From Vespa crabro (lineage: Eukaryota; Arthropoda; Insecta; Hymenoptera; Vespidae): a DNA stretch of 64,000 nucleotides. The translations under genes were made by a program, and so were the position numbers. The stretch lies in the NCBI RefSeq assembly GCF_910589235.1, contig NW_025813595.1, positions 5,410,501-5,474,500 of the forward strand, written 5' to 3'. Below, piece after piece: positions 23,132-35,332 of the stretch. Each line of letters starts with the position of its first letter. Positions within the stretch are counted from its first letter, which is position 1. The notes below the pieces were generated by a model. The model was not told where the DNA came from. It did no database searches and saw nothing but the letters and a program-made list of their open reading frames with translations.

Positions 23132-24215
23132 CATAGAGAGCCACCAGTTCATTTATAAATCTCGAACAATGGTCAATAAGCGAACGAGGACTATCGTCCG
23201 AGTTTCTCAGAGCCCTTGGACAAATTCTATAACTGATGCTGGCGCAATTAAGATAATAGTCACAAGCCCTCCGCAGTTGCCTCAAGAAAGCCTCAAAAGA
23301 CCAAGGCAAGTGACGACGACGACCGAAGCCACCAAGTGGACGGAGGTCGTTAAGAAGAGAATAAAAATTTACCAGCGACGAATGTGATGAAACACCCACA
23401 GCAGGAGAAAAATAATCCTAGCAAATCGGAGGACAGGCCGAGAATGAGAACTAGGCAGGACGCGATCCTCCTGAACCTGCGCAAGCTAAATCTTACGCAG
23501 ACGTAGTCGGAGTCATCCACCAGCGCTTCAAGAACAGCGGAACAGGGTTAGATCGTTCCGACCGACCAGAACTGGAGGGTTTCTCCTCCAACTTAAGGAG
23601 ACCACTGCGCAAATCTGGGCATCATTCTCAGAAACCCTGAGGAAAGAAGTTGGAGAAACGAGCAGCGTCACGGAACAGGTTCCTAGAGTTACGTTGGAGA
23701 TACTGGACTGCGATTATTGCACATCGGTGATGAAATTCGAGGAGACCCTGAACAGGACCCTACCAGACTACGCGGGGAAACTAGAGGTTAAATTGATGAA
23801 CCCCAACGCGAGAAAACAACGCCTTGCTCTCGTTAGACTAGAAGAGGAAGCAGCTGCGAAGCAGGACGAAGTGCTGGTCGGATTCGTCTGCTGCAGGGTC
23901 AGGCAAAGAGCAGATGTGAGGAAATGCTACTGCTGTCTCAACTGTGGTCACTATAGCGCATGGTGCAAGGGCCCTGATCACAGTACGTTCTGCTATTATT
24001 GCGGCAGCACGGGGCACAAGATCAAAGACTGCAAGGTCTGCGAGCCTACTTGCTTCTTATGCTCCAATAGCATTGATGAACCTAAGAAGCACTTGGCGGG
24101 ATCAAGAGCCTGCAAAACTTTCCAAGAGGCCCATGCAACAGCCAACAAGAGGAAACCAGGATTAGAGTGCTTCAGGGTAAACTCAATAGGAGCAGGAGGG
24201 CGCACCACCTCCTAA
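23132..24215 (+). pseudogene. LINE ORF1 (gag-like), 5'-truncated, copy C
   Basis: The reading frame is the same at 23169-23387 (SQSPW...PPQLPQESLKRPRQ) and 23694-24215, with stops between. The KSYADVVG motif lies near 23490. The C-terminal part carries intact knuckles CYCC-LNCGH-YSAWC (about 23928-23970) and CYYC-GSTGH-KIKDC (about 23991-24033), both C-X2-C-X4-H-X4-C, followed by CFLCSN and a His/Cys pair. The normal stop-start ATGA has become ATTA, so ORF1 reads on into the ORF2 region as far as 24215. The role is nucleic-acid binding in the retrotransposition RNP. Confidence 0.87.
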
Positions 24216-26979
24216 CCCAGTTCTGTTCTGAGAAACAAGCTGATATCGTTTTAATCAGCGAACAGTACCAGGACAGAGCGGAATTAGGATGGTACGCAGA
24301 CGAATTGGGCACCGCGGTAATCTGGAGCCCAGATCTAAGACAAATACATATTTTGGATCAAGGATCCGGATGTGAATACGTTTGCGAGAGACACAACTCG
24401 ACGACTTGTGTCAGTGTATGTCTCACCTCGAAAGATCGGATAGACGACTTCCAGACTATGCTGGACGATCATGAAGACGCGCTGTGGGAAATGAATGGGG
24501 ATCTCATTGTGACTGGAGACCTCAATGCAAAAGCTCTCGAATAGAGGGCGGCCAGATCCAACTCTCTAGCGAACGAAAATCTTCTGGCAAGAGTCGCAGG
24601 CTGGCGTGTAATAGAGTATTATACCGGGAGCGACTATCAGTACATCCTCTTCGATCTACAAGATAGGAGGCCAGTCGTGACAATGGCAAAACGACCCCCC
24701 CGGTGGAACATTGCAAGAATGGATCGTGAGAGGCTGTCTTCGGTCATTGAAGAAGGATGAAGATCCCTTCAAAATGCATCCGCGAGTCTATCGCCACCAA
24801 CACAAGTCAGGATGATTACTGCAGCAATTATGCAGCTCATCCAAAGGGCTTGCGCGATAACGGTGCCAAAGAAGTGCACGAAACGACAGAGGCGTCCTGC
24901 ATAATGGCGGACGAACGAGATTGCTGATCTTCGTAAGAAGTGCATAAGGCTTCGCCATTTAGCACAACGAGGGAAGAGAAGAGGAAGAGCTGCAGATTAT
25001 CAAGCGGCCAAAAAAGCGTTGAAGTGTGCCATGAAGGCCAGTCAACGACGGTGCTGGGATAAGTTGTGCTTGGAAGTCGATCAAATTCATTAGGGATTAG
25101 GGTATCAGATTGTCACGCACAAGCTGGGGATTCGAACGCAAGGAAACCCTCAGGACGCGAGGACGTTGGATTACATAGTGCTTATTCTATTCCCCTCACA
25201 GCCGAAAAGAGAGGTTAGCATGGCTGTGCCTGGCATAACCGAAGCGCCACAATTTACGGAAGAAGAAAGCTCCAGGTCCTGACGGACTTCCAAAAGCATT
25301 AATTAAAGCCGTCCCACAGAGTCACCCTGAGCTCTTGCTAAACTTGTAAAACACGTGCCTCAGGGAGGGCATCTTCCCCGACCCGTGGAAGAAAGCGAGG
25401 CTTGTGCTCATCAGCAAGGACAAGGATCCAGCAGATACAGCATCGTCATACAGGCCTATCTGTTTACTCGATAAGGGTGGCAACCTCCTGGAGAAGCTGC
25501 TTAGGCCACGTTTGCATGCAGCCGTGAGGGCAGCGGGTTATATTGCTGCCTGCCAGTATGGATTTCGATCCGGCCTCTCCACCATTCACGTAGTTCAGGA
25601 GGTTGTCACGGCCGCTAAAATGACGGAGCGCGGGAATCACCATTCCCGGCTTTTGTGTCTGCTGGCCACCTTAGACGTGAGGAATGCCCTCAATTCCGTC
25701 AGGTGGGACTTGGCAATGGAAGCGCTCGAACGTAATTTCAGAGTTCCGGGGTACCTACTCCGAATACTCGGGGATTACCTGAAGGAGCGCTTCCTAGAAT
25801 ACACTACTGAAGATGGTCCAAGAAGCTTGGAGTTGACATCGGGGGCAGATCAGGGCTCCATACTAGGACCGGATATCTGGAATATTTTCTACGACGGTAT
25901 CCTACGTATGGCAGTTCCTGATGGTGCTCTTTTGATTGGGTACGCAGACGATATTGCTATTGTCATAACTGCAAGAGACACGGAGTAGGCAAAGCTGCTA
26001 TTCAACCAGGTCATGCGCAGAGTCATATCCTGGATGGAAGATCACGGGCTATTCTTAGCAGCTCAGAAAACAAAGATCGTGCTACTAACGAAGAAGCGCA
26101 TCAACACCTTGCGCAGCTTCACCGAAGTAGACGCGACGGTCCAGACTAAGCCGTCAGTCAGGTACCTAGGAGTAATGCTCGATTGCAAACTCACTTACGG
26201 AGAGCATATACTAAGGATAGCTGACAAAGCGACAAAAGTAGTTGACACGATGGGTACACTCATGGCCAATATCAACGATCCCCGGCATTCATAGATTAAT
26301 TATGCGTGCCGCCGAAGCAGAGGTGCTGTACGGCGCAGAAGTATGGGCCGAGGCGCTGCGAAAGGAGAATTTTCGCAAGCGCATAGCCGCGGTACAGAGG
26401 AGGGGCGCTCTCCGAATCGCGTCGTGCTACCGCACGGTCTCTGAACCCGCTGTGCTAGTGGTCGCGAGGGTTATTCCGATAGATCTACTTGCCCAGGAGA
26501 GACAATTTGTCCCTTAGCAGAAGTCCGTTTTGGGTAAGGAGGAGGCATCACGGCTTGCCAGGTCTACCAGCATAGAGACCTGGCAAAGCAGATGGGAGCA
26601 GGAAACTAGGGGAAGATGGACAGCCCGACTCATCGGTCGACTTGACAACTCGTTAAACCGGGAAGCGGGAGAGGTAGATTTCTACCTCACCCAATTCCTG
26701 ACTGGGTATGGCTTATTCCGCTCCTACCTCGCAAAGATGAGGAAAGCAGCAGATGGCAACTGCCCCTATGACGACTCAACCGTCTACGACGCCCACCACA
26801 CAATTGTCATATGTGCACGTTGGAGCGCCGAACGATTGGCCTTGGAGCAGAATATCGGAGACATCTCGCCGGAAAACATTGTGGAAAAAACGCTGCGAGT
26901 GCAGAAGGAGTGGAATATGGTTGCCTACTAAGTGAGGGCAATCTTACGTAAGAAGAAGAAGGAGATGGGCGGCCAATAG
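24164..26979 (+). pseudogene. LINE ORF2 (endonuclease-RT), broken, copy C
   Basis: The endonuclease start is present without its ATG: VLQGKLNRSR, ISEQY (catalytic Glu kept), and GDLNA near 24521. A stop at 24542 and a deletion follow. YTGSDYQYILF (the endonuclease SDH motif with His to Tyr) lies near 24630. The RT is read from 25404: SYRPICLLD, QYGFRSGLST, ATLDVRNALNSV, GADQGSILGP and YADD at 25941-25952. A Trp codon has become TAG at 25986, a frameshift lies near 26285 and another stop at 26515. The C-terminal motif CPYDDSTVYDAHHTIVIC lies near 26761-26814. The ORF ends at 26979. The polymerase catalytic aspartates are kept, but no continuous protein is possible. Confidence 0.9.
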
Positions 26980-27268
26980 ACGTGCCACCAACGTTGCTTC
27001 AGGTTCCTGCCACGTAGAGCCGAATTGAGGGAGTCCAAATAATGGGACATGATGTAGTGGCGCCATCCCGAAGTAATGTCACATGACGGTGCCGGGATGA
27101 TTTCAACATGCCACTAGGGTGGATATGAGTTTAGTCGGTAGTGCCTATTCCAACGGTGAGCCCGACACTCCAGGGACTCAAATGGGAAGACGCAAATGGT
27201 AAAGGGTTCCTCTAGGTTCCCTGGGTCCGTGCTTAAAGTTAAGCATTCTCAGACCATCAAAAAAAAAT
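26980..27268 (+). other. LINE 3' UTR and A-tail, copy C
   Basis: About 280 bases shared with copy D (53437-53730), the last part also with copy B (37511-37680). All end CTCAGACCATC followed by A residues and then satellite. This is the likely recognition region for the RT, as in other non-LTR elements. Confidence 0.75.
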
Positions 27269-28160
27269 ATTGTTATTATTATTATCGATATTATTGTTGT
27301 TATCGTTATTATAACTATCGTTATAATTGTTATTATCGTTATTATCGTTATTATTTTAATATTGGTATTATTACGACAAATATTACCGTTCTAACGTCAA
27401 TAACGTTTTTATTATTAATAATATTATTAATAATATATAAATTTCTATTACCGTTATTATCGCTATTATCATTATTATCGTTATTATTATTTTCAATATT
27501 ATCGTGAATATTGATAATGTCGGTATTATCGTTAATATCGTTGTTATTTTTATTATTATTCTCGTAATTTACATTAATATCATTATTATTATTATTTATA
27601 CTATTATCGTTTTTATCGTTACTAATATTATCGTTATTATTGTTATTATCGTCATTATTATTATTATTATTATTATCGTCATTATAGTTATTATTATTAT
27701 CGTTATTACCGACATTATCGGTATTATTGCTATTAATCTAATTATCTTTATTATTGATTTTATCGTTATAATTGCTATAATTATTTTAGTTTTTAACGTA
27801 ATTATCATTATTAATGTCATTATTATTATCGTTAATATCGTTATTAATGTTATTATTATTATTATTATTATCGATATTATCGTAAATATTGTTATTGTTT
27901 TTATCGATATTATCGTAATTATTGTTATTATTATATTCGTTAAAATCGTGTTTATCGTTATTATTGTTATTATTGATATTATTACTACTATTATTATCTT
28001 TATTAGTGATATTATAGTTATTATTCTTAATAATGTTATTATTACTCCTATTATTATCTTTATTATCGTAATTATCGATATTATTTTTATTATTATTAAT
28101 ATTATTATCGTTCTTATCATTATAATCGTTATTATAGTTATTATTGTTATTATTATTTCC

Positions 28161-28327
28161 GTTAAAAACTTTAATATAGTTATTACATTTATTATTACCA
28201 TTATTATTATTGTTATTATCGTTATTATAGTTAATATCATTATTATCGTTATTATTGTTATTGTTGTTATTATTATTGTCTATATTAACGTTAATATCAA
28301 TGTTATTTATACATATTCTTATTATTA
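28161..28327 (+). repeat. recurrent higher-order block, copy 1
   Basis: Begins GTTAAAAACTTTAATAT; about 132 bases later comes TTAATATCAATGTTAT and a TATTCTTATTATTA ending. The same two anchors at 129-130 base spacing recur at 56582-56745 and 61202-61365. The first anchor alone recurs near 30270. Confidence 0.7.
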
Positions 28328-28654
28328 TTACCGTTATTATCGTTTTTATCGAATATTATTTTAATTACAATTTCTTCATTATCGCTATTATAATAATCGT
28401 TATTAACGTTATTATCGTTATTATTATTAATGTTAATATTATTATTATCGATATTATCCTTAATATCGTTATTTTTATAATAGATATTATCGTTAATAAC
28501 GTTAATATTATTATCGCTATTATCGTTATTTTCGTTATTATCGTTATTATCTTTATTGTGATTATTTCTATTATTGTTATTACCTTTATTATCGTTGATA
28601 TCGTTATTTTTGTAATTATTTTTATCGTTGTCACCATTATTTTCCTTACTTTCG

Positions 28655-28685
<31 letters not shown>

Positions 28686-31600
28686 TATTATCGATATTAT
28701 TATTTTCGTTAATATCGTTATAATTGCTATTTTTATTATCGTTATCATCGTTATTATTGCTATTATTATTATAATTATTATAGTTATTATCTTTATTATA
28801 GTTATTATCGTTATTATTCTTATTATTGTAACTGTCATTATCGTTAATATCGTTTTTGCCTTTATTATTACTATTATTATTATCGTTATTATCGTTATTA
28901 TTATTATTACACTTGCCTTTATTATCGTTAATATTATTATCGTTAATACCTTTAATATCGTCGTTATCGTCATTATTATTATAGTTACTATCGTAATTTT
29001 CGTTATTATCCGTATTATTGTTAATATTGATGTTATAACTACTGCTATTATCGTTATTTTCGAAAATATCGATATTATTAATATTATTCTTATCGTAATT
29101 ATCGATATTATCGTTATTATCGTTATTACTATAATCGTTATTATCGTAATTATTGTTAATATCGTTATTATTATAATTAATATTGTCTTTATTATCGTTA
29201 ATATAATTATCGTTATTAACTTTGTTATCTTTATTATTGTCATTATTACTAATTTTATTAACGTTATTATCGTAATTATCGTTACTATCATTATTATCAT
29301 TACCGTTATATCGTTATTATCAATATTATTTTTATTATTATTATCTTTATTAACGTTACTAACAATGTTATGTATATTATTCTTATTATTATTATCGTTT
29401 TTATCGTTATTAACGATTGTTATTATTATTACTATATTTTCATTATCGAATAATTATTATCGTTATTATCGTTATTATCGTTGTTATTGTCAATGTTAAT
29501 ACTATTATAATCGATATTATCATTAATATCTTTCTTCTTATAATGAATATTATCTTTAATAACGTTATTATTATTATTGCTATTATCGTTATTTTCGTTA
29601 TTACCGTTATTATCATTATTATTCTAATTTTCCTTATTATCGTTATTTTCTTTATTATGATTATTATTATTATCGGTATAATCGTTATTATCGTTGATAT
29701 CGTTGTAATCGTTATAATTAATTTTATTATTATCTTTACTATCATTATTATCTTCCTTATTGATATTTTTATAATCGTTGTCACTGTTATTATCCTGACT
29801 TTCGTTATTATTATTATTATAATTAATGCTATTATCATTGTTATCGTTATTATTGTTATTAATGTTTTCGTTATTATCTTTATTATTGTTATTATTATTA
29901 TTATTACCGTTATTATCTTTGTTATTTTTATAGTTATAATCGTTGTTTTCGTTATTTTCGTTATTATAGTTATTATTATTATTATTATTATTATCGATAT
30001 TATCGATATTATTGTTATTATTATTATGCATATTATCTTTATTATTGTTATTATAGTTACAATCGATAATATTATTACTATTATTATTATTATTATTATC
30101 ATTATTATTGGTACTGTCGATATTATTTTTACTATTATTATCGTTATTATTGTTATTATTATTACCGTTATTATCGTAATTATTGTTATTATTTGTTAAT
30201 ATTATTAATATTATTATCGTTCTTTTTATTATAATCTTTATTATCATTATTATTGTTATTATCATTATCGTTAGAATTTTTAATATCGTTATTACCTTTA
30301 TTATCATTATTATTATTATTATCGTTATTATCGTTATTAATATTATTAAAATTATCGTTATAATCGTTTAATCGTTATAATTGTTATTATCGTTATTATT
30401 GTTATTATTATTACCAATATTATCGTTTATATCGTTGTTATCCTTATTATTATTACTATTATTATCGTAATTATCGTTATTATCATTATTATTATCATCA
30501 TAGTTATCGTTATGACCGTTCTTATTATATACATTATTATCGTTATTATGATTATTATCTATATCGTTATTATCGTTACTATTGTAATCGTTATTTTTGT
30601 TACTGTCGATATTATTATTATTACTAATATCATTATTTCCATTAATATTGTTATTATTATTATCGATATTAACGTTATTGTCGTTATTATTGTTATCGTG
30701 AATAGAGTTATTATCGTTATTTTTGTTTTTATTGTTATTATTAATAATATTATTAATATTATTATTGTTAATATAATTATTTTTCTTCTTATTATTATTA
30801 TTATCGTTAGTATCGTTATTGTTGATATTTTAATTAACGCTATTAACGTTAGTTTTCCGATTATTATTATAATTATTATCGTTAGAATTCTTGTTATTAT
30901 TACCGTTATGATCGATAATATCTTTATTATCATTATTATTATTATTATTATTATAGTTATTAACGTCTTTATTGTTATTATTTTTATTGCTATTATCGCT
31001 ATTATCGTCATTACATACAGTTAATATCATAGACATCATTATTATTGTTAATGTAATTATTATTAATATCATTATTATCGTTATTACTATTATTATTAAT
31101 TTTATTAATATTATTGTTATTATTGTTATTCTCGTTATTATTTCTATTACTATTATTATTATTATTATTATCATTATTATAAATATTAACGTTATTATTA
31201 TTGTTATTATTTTCGTTATTATCGTTATTATTGTTATCGTTATTATCGTTATTATCGCTGTAATTGTTATTATTGTTATTATTTTTATCGTTATTATCCT
31301 TATTATCGTTAATATTGTTATTATTACTATCGTTATTATCCTTATTATCGTTACTATTGTTATTATTATTATCGTTATTATTTCCGATATTATCGTGAAG
31401 ATCGTTATTACTTCCGTTACTGTCATTATTATCGTTATTATTGTAATTATTAGGTTTATTACTATTATTACTATCGTTATTACCGTTATAATCGTTATTA
31501 TTTTTATTATTATAATAGTTATAAACGTTATTATGGTTATGATCAATATTATCGTTATTGTCGTTATTAATTTCATTATTATTATCTCTATTTCCGTTAT

Positions 31601-33885
31601 TATCGTTATTATCGTTAATATCGTTATTAATAGTATTATTATTATTATCGTTATTATAGTCATTATAGTTATTATTGTAATTATGATTGTTATTATTATA
31701 GCTATAGTTTATCTAATTTTTACTATTATTATCGTTATAATCGTTAATATCGTTATAACTGTTATACTGTTATCTTTAAATTATTATCTTTATTACGATA
31801 TTATAGATTTTATCGATATTATTGATATTATAATTATCGTTATAATTGTTATTATCGTTATGATCGATATTATCGGCATTATCGTTATTAATTTTATTAC
31901 CATTATCGTTATTATTGTTATTATTATTACTGCTATTATTAATGGAGTTATTATCGTTATTAATATTATTTTTACTATCGTTAGTATCGTTAGTATCGAT
32001 ATTATTATTATTATTTTCGTAATTATCGTTATTATCATTATTATCGTTAATATTATTATTATTATTATCTTTGTTATCGTTATTATCGTTATTATCGTCA
32101 TTATTGTCATTATTATTAACGTTTTTCTTGTTAATATCGTTATTATTGTTATTATAATTATCGTTATTATTGTTATAATTCCTCTTATTGTTATAATTAT
32201 TATCGTTATTATACTAACTATCCTTATTATGGATATTTAAATTATTATTATTATTATCGTTATTATCGTTATTATTGTTAATATTATTATTGATATTATC
32301 GTTATAATCGTTATTATTGTTTTCGTTATTATCGTTAATATTGTCATAATCGTTATTATTCAAATTATTATTTTCGTTAATATCGTAATTATTGTTATTA
32401 TTATTATTATTATTATTATCGTCATTAGCGTTGTTATTATTATTATCGATACTATCATTATTATCAATATTATTATTATTATTATTATCATTATTATCAT
32501 TATTATCGTTCTTATTATTATTATTATTATTACTATTATAATCATTATTATCATTATTAATGTTATTATTATTATCGTTAATATCGTTAATATGGTTGTT
32601 ATTTTTATTATTATTATTAGTATTATCGTTATTAATATCGTTATTATCGTTATTATCGTTTTATTGTTTTTATATTTATCGTATTTATCGTTATTATTGT
32701 TATTATTATTATAATAAATATCGTTATTATTATCATCGTTTTTATCGGTATTATCGTTATTATTGTTACTTTTTGTATTTTTATTATCGTTATTTTAGTT
32801 ATACATGTTATTATTATTATTACATTTATCGTTATGTTCGTTAATATTGTAAATATTATTGTCCATATTACCGTAATTGCCGTTATTATTGTTATCGTTA
32901 TTACCGTTATATCGTTGTTATTGTTATGATTATTATTGCTATTTTTATTATTATTATAATCTTTATTATAGTTATTATCGTTATTATTATTATTAATATT
33001 ATTATTATTATTTTTATTATTATTATGATAGTTATTATCGTTATTATTGTTATTATTGTTATTATTATTTTCCTTCTTATAGATATTATTGATATATTTA
33101 TTATTATTTTAGTAATTATTTTCATTAATATCATTATTATCGAAGTTATAGTTATTACTATTAACGATCTTATCGTTATTATTATTAATATTATTCTCAT
33201 TATTACCGTTATTATCGTTGTTATCGTTCTTAATATTATTATTACTATCGTTATTATCGTCATGATTGTTACTATTTTTATTATTATTATTATTATTACT
33301 GTCGTTATTAAATTTATTATCGTTACTTTCGCTTTTATCGTTATAATTGTTATTATTATTATCGTTATTGTCGTATTAATTGTTATTAAATTTATTATTA
33401 TTATACTTTTTATCGATATTATCTTTATTGTTATTACTATTAATATCGTTATTATTCTTATTATCGCTAATATCTTTATTATAATCATTATTATTATCGT
33501 TATTATCATTGTTATCTACATTATTGTAATTATTACTATTGTTATTATCGTAATTATCGTTATTAATGTTATCTTTAATATCGTTATTATAGTTATTATC
33601 TTTATAATTGTTATTATTATTATTGTTATTTCGTTATTCTTGTTATTATTGTCATTATATTTATTATTATTATTATTATTATCGTTATTATATTATATTA
33701 TCTTTTTTTATATTATTATTATTGTTGTTATTTTCGTTATAATTGTTATTACTATTATCGTTATTCCTTTTTTTATCTTTTGCATCGTTATTATTGCTAT
33801 TATTACAATTGTTATTATTGTAATTATTATTATGCTTTATTATCGTTTTTATCTTCATTATTAATATGATTATTATCGTTATTAT

Positions 33886-34045
33886 CGATATTATCGTTAA
33901 TATTCTTATTATTATCGTTCTTATCGTTATTATCGTTATTATTTTTATTACTAATATCGTCATTATCGTTATTAATATTATAGATATTATCGTTATTATC
34001 ATTATTATTAATACCGTTATTAGCGTTATTATCGTTATTATGGTC
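33886..34045 (+). repeat. recent duplication in satellite, first copy
   Basis: About 150 bases repeated 437 bp downstream (34323-34478) with essentially one difference (CGTCATT versus CGCCATT). Identity is far higher than between average array segments. Confidence 0.88.
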
Positions 34046-34322
34046 ATTATTGTTATTATTATATTTGTTATTACCTTTATAATAGTTATTTTTTTTTATT
34101 ATTATAGTTTTTTGATTATTATCGTTTATGTCGATTTTATTTTACTACTACTATCGTTATTATCGTTATTATTATTAATACTATTATCGATATAATCGTT
34201 ATTATCGTTATTTTTGTTATTATCTTTATTATTGTTATTATTATTATCCTTATTATCATTAACATCTTTATAATTTTTATAATTATTATTATTATCGTTA
34301 TTATTGTTATTATCGATATTAT

Positions 34323-34478
34323 CGATATTATCGTTAATATTCTTATTATTATCGTTCTTATCGTTATTATCGTTATTATTTTTATTACTAATATCGCCAT
34401 TATCGTTATTAATATTATAGATATTATCGTTATTATCATTATTATTAATACCGTTATTAGCGTTATTATCGTTATTAT
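34323..34478 (+). repeat. recent duplication in satellite, second copy
   Basis: Near-perfect copy of 33886-34045. Similarity stops abruptly after GTTATTATCGTTATTAT, marking a duplication edge. Confidence 0.88.
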
Positions 34479-35143
34479 TATAATTATTATAGTGGTTATT
34501 ATCGTTATTGTTATAATCGTTATTATCGTTATTACCGTTATTATTGTTTTTATTATTATTATTATTATCGAAATTATCGTTAAAAATGATATTATTAATA
34601 TCGATATTATCGATATTATCGCTATTATGATTATCGTTAATATCGTTATTATCGTAATTATCGTTATTACCCTTATTATAGATATTTTTTTATTATTATT
34701 ATTAACGTATTTATTGTTATTATCGTTATTATTGTTCTTATTATTATCGTTGTCATCGTTATCATCCTTATTTTCGGAATTATTATTATTATTATAATCG
34801 TTATTATAGTTATTATTATTATCGTTATTATCAATAATATCGTTACTTTCTTTATTATTACTTTCCTTATTATCGTTATTATTTTTATTATCGTTATTAT
34901 TGTTAATATTATAGTTATTTTAATTATTTTTATTAATATCTTTATTATCATTTTTATCTTTGTTGTTGTTATTATTTTTTTATTATTATAGTTATTAACG
35001 TTAATATCATTATTATTATCGTTATTATCGTTATTATTATTATTATCGTTATAATGTTATTATCGTCATTACTATTAATGCTATTATCGTTATTATCTTT
35101 ATTATTATCCACTGTGCGTGTGGGCAAGTTGAATACTCTCACA

Positions 35144-35182
35144 GTACTCCCTGCTTGCCGTAGGAGGCGACTAAAAGGGACT
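35144..35182 (+). promoter_or_regulatory. conserved 5'-UTR block of the LINE (copy B)
   Basis: Counterpart of 7548-7583, with CGTAGGAGGCGACTAAAAG identical in both. The GTAGGA to TCCTAC pairing (second arm near 35218) is preserved. The function is unknown; structured RNA or internal promoter are the obvious candidates. Confidence 0.5.
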
Positions 35183-35332
35183 TTATGAATGACTTGTGAA
35201 TGTTCTTGTGCGGTTGTTCCTACCTTTGTTCTTCTTTGTAATTTTTTCTATTCTTTCTCTCACTCTCAAGCTTCCTTCTGTTCTTTTCCCTTCCTTTGGG
35301 GTGCTTGCCTCCCAATAATTATTTTTCTTAAG

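Larger units (their letters stand above)
23131..27268 (+). mobile_element. R1-clade LINE copy C (5'-truncated)
   Basis: Starts inside ORF1 (AGTTCATTTATAAATCTCG is shared with copy B) and runs to the 3' end, finishing CTCAGACCATC plus an A-tail. It lacks the 5' UTR and the N-terminal third of ORF1. It has the best-preserved zinc knuckles of the five copies. ORF2 has deletions of about 130 bp (near 24540) and 40 bp (near 25266) relative to copy D, several stops, and its ATG start mutated to ATT. The truncation point coincides with that of copy D. Confidence 0.93.
27269..35109 (+). repeat. TTATTATCG satellite, block 6
   Basis: A long uninterrupted array of 7.8 kb with higher-order structure. 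It holds a recurring block at 28161-28327 (related to 56582 and 61202), two related sections offset by 1150 bp (28365-28700 and 29440-29830), an empty-site relative of 20.4 kb at 32165-32260, and a nearly identical pair at 33886 and 34323. Open frames up to 422 codons (30972-32240) are repeat translations. Confidence 0.95.
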
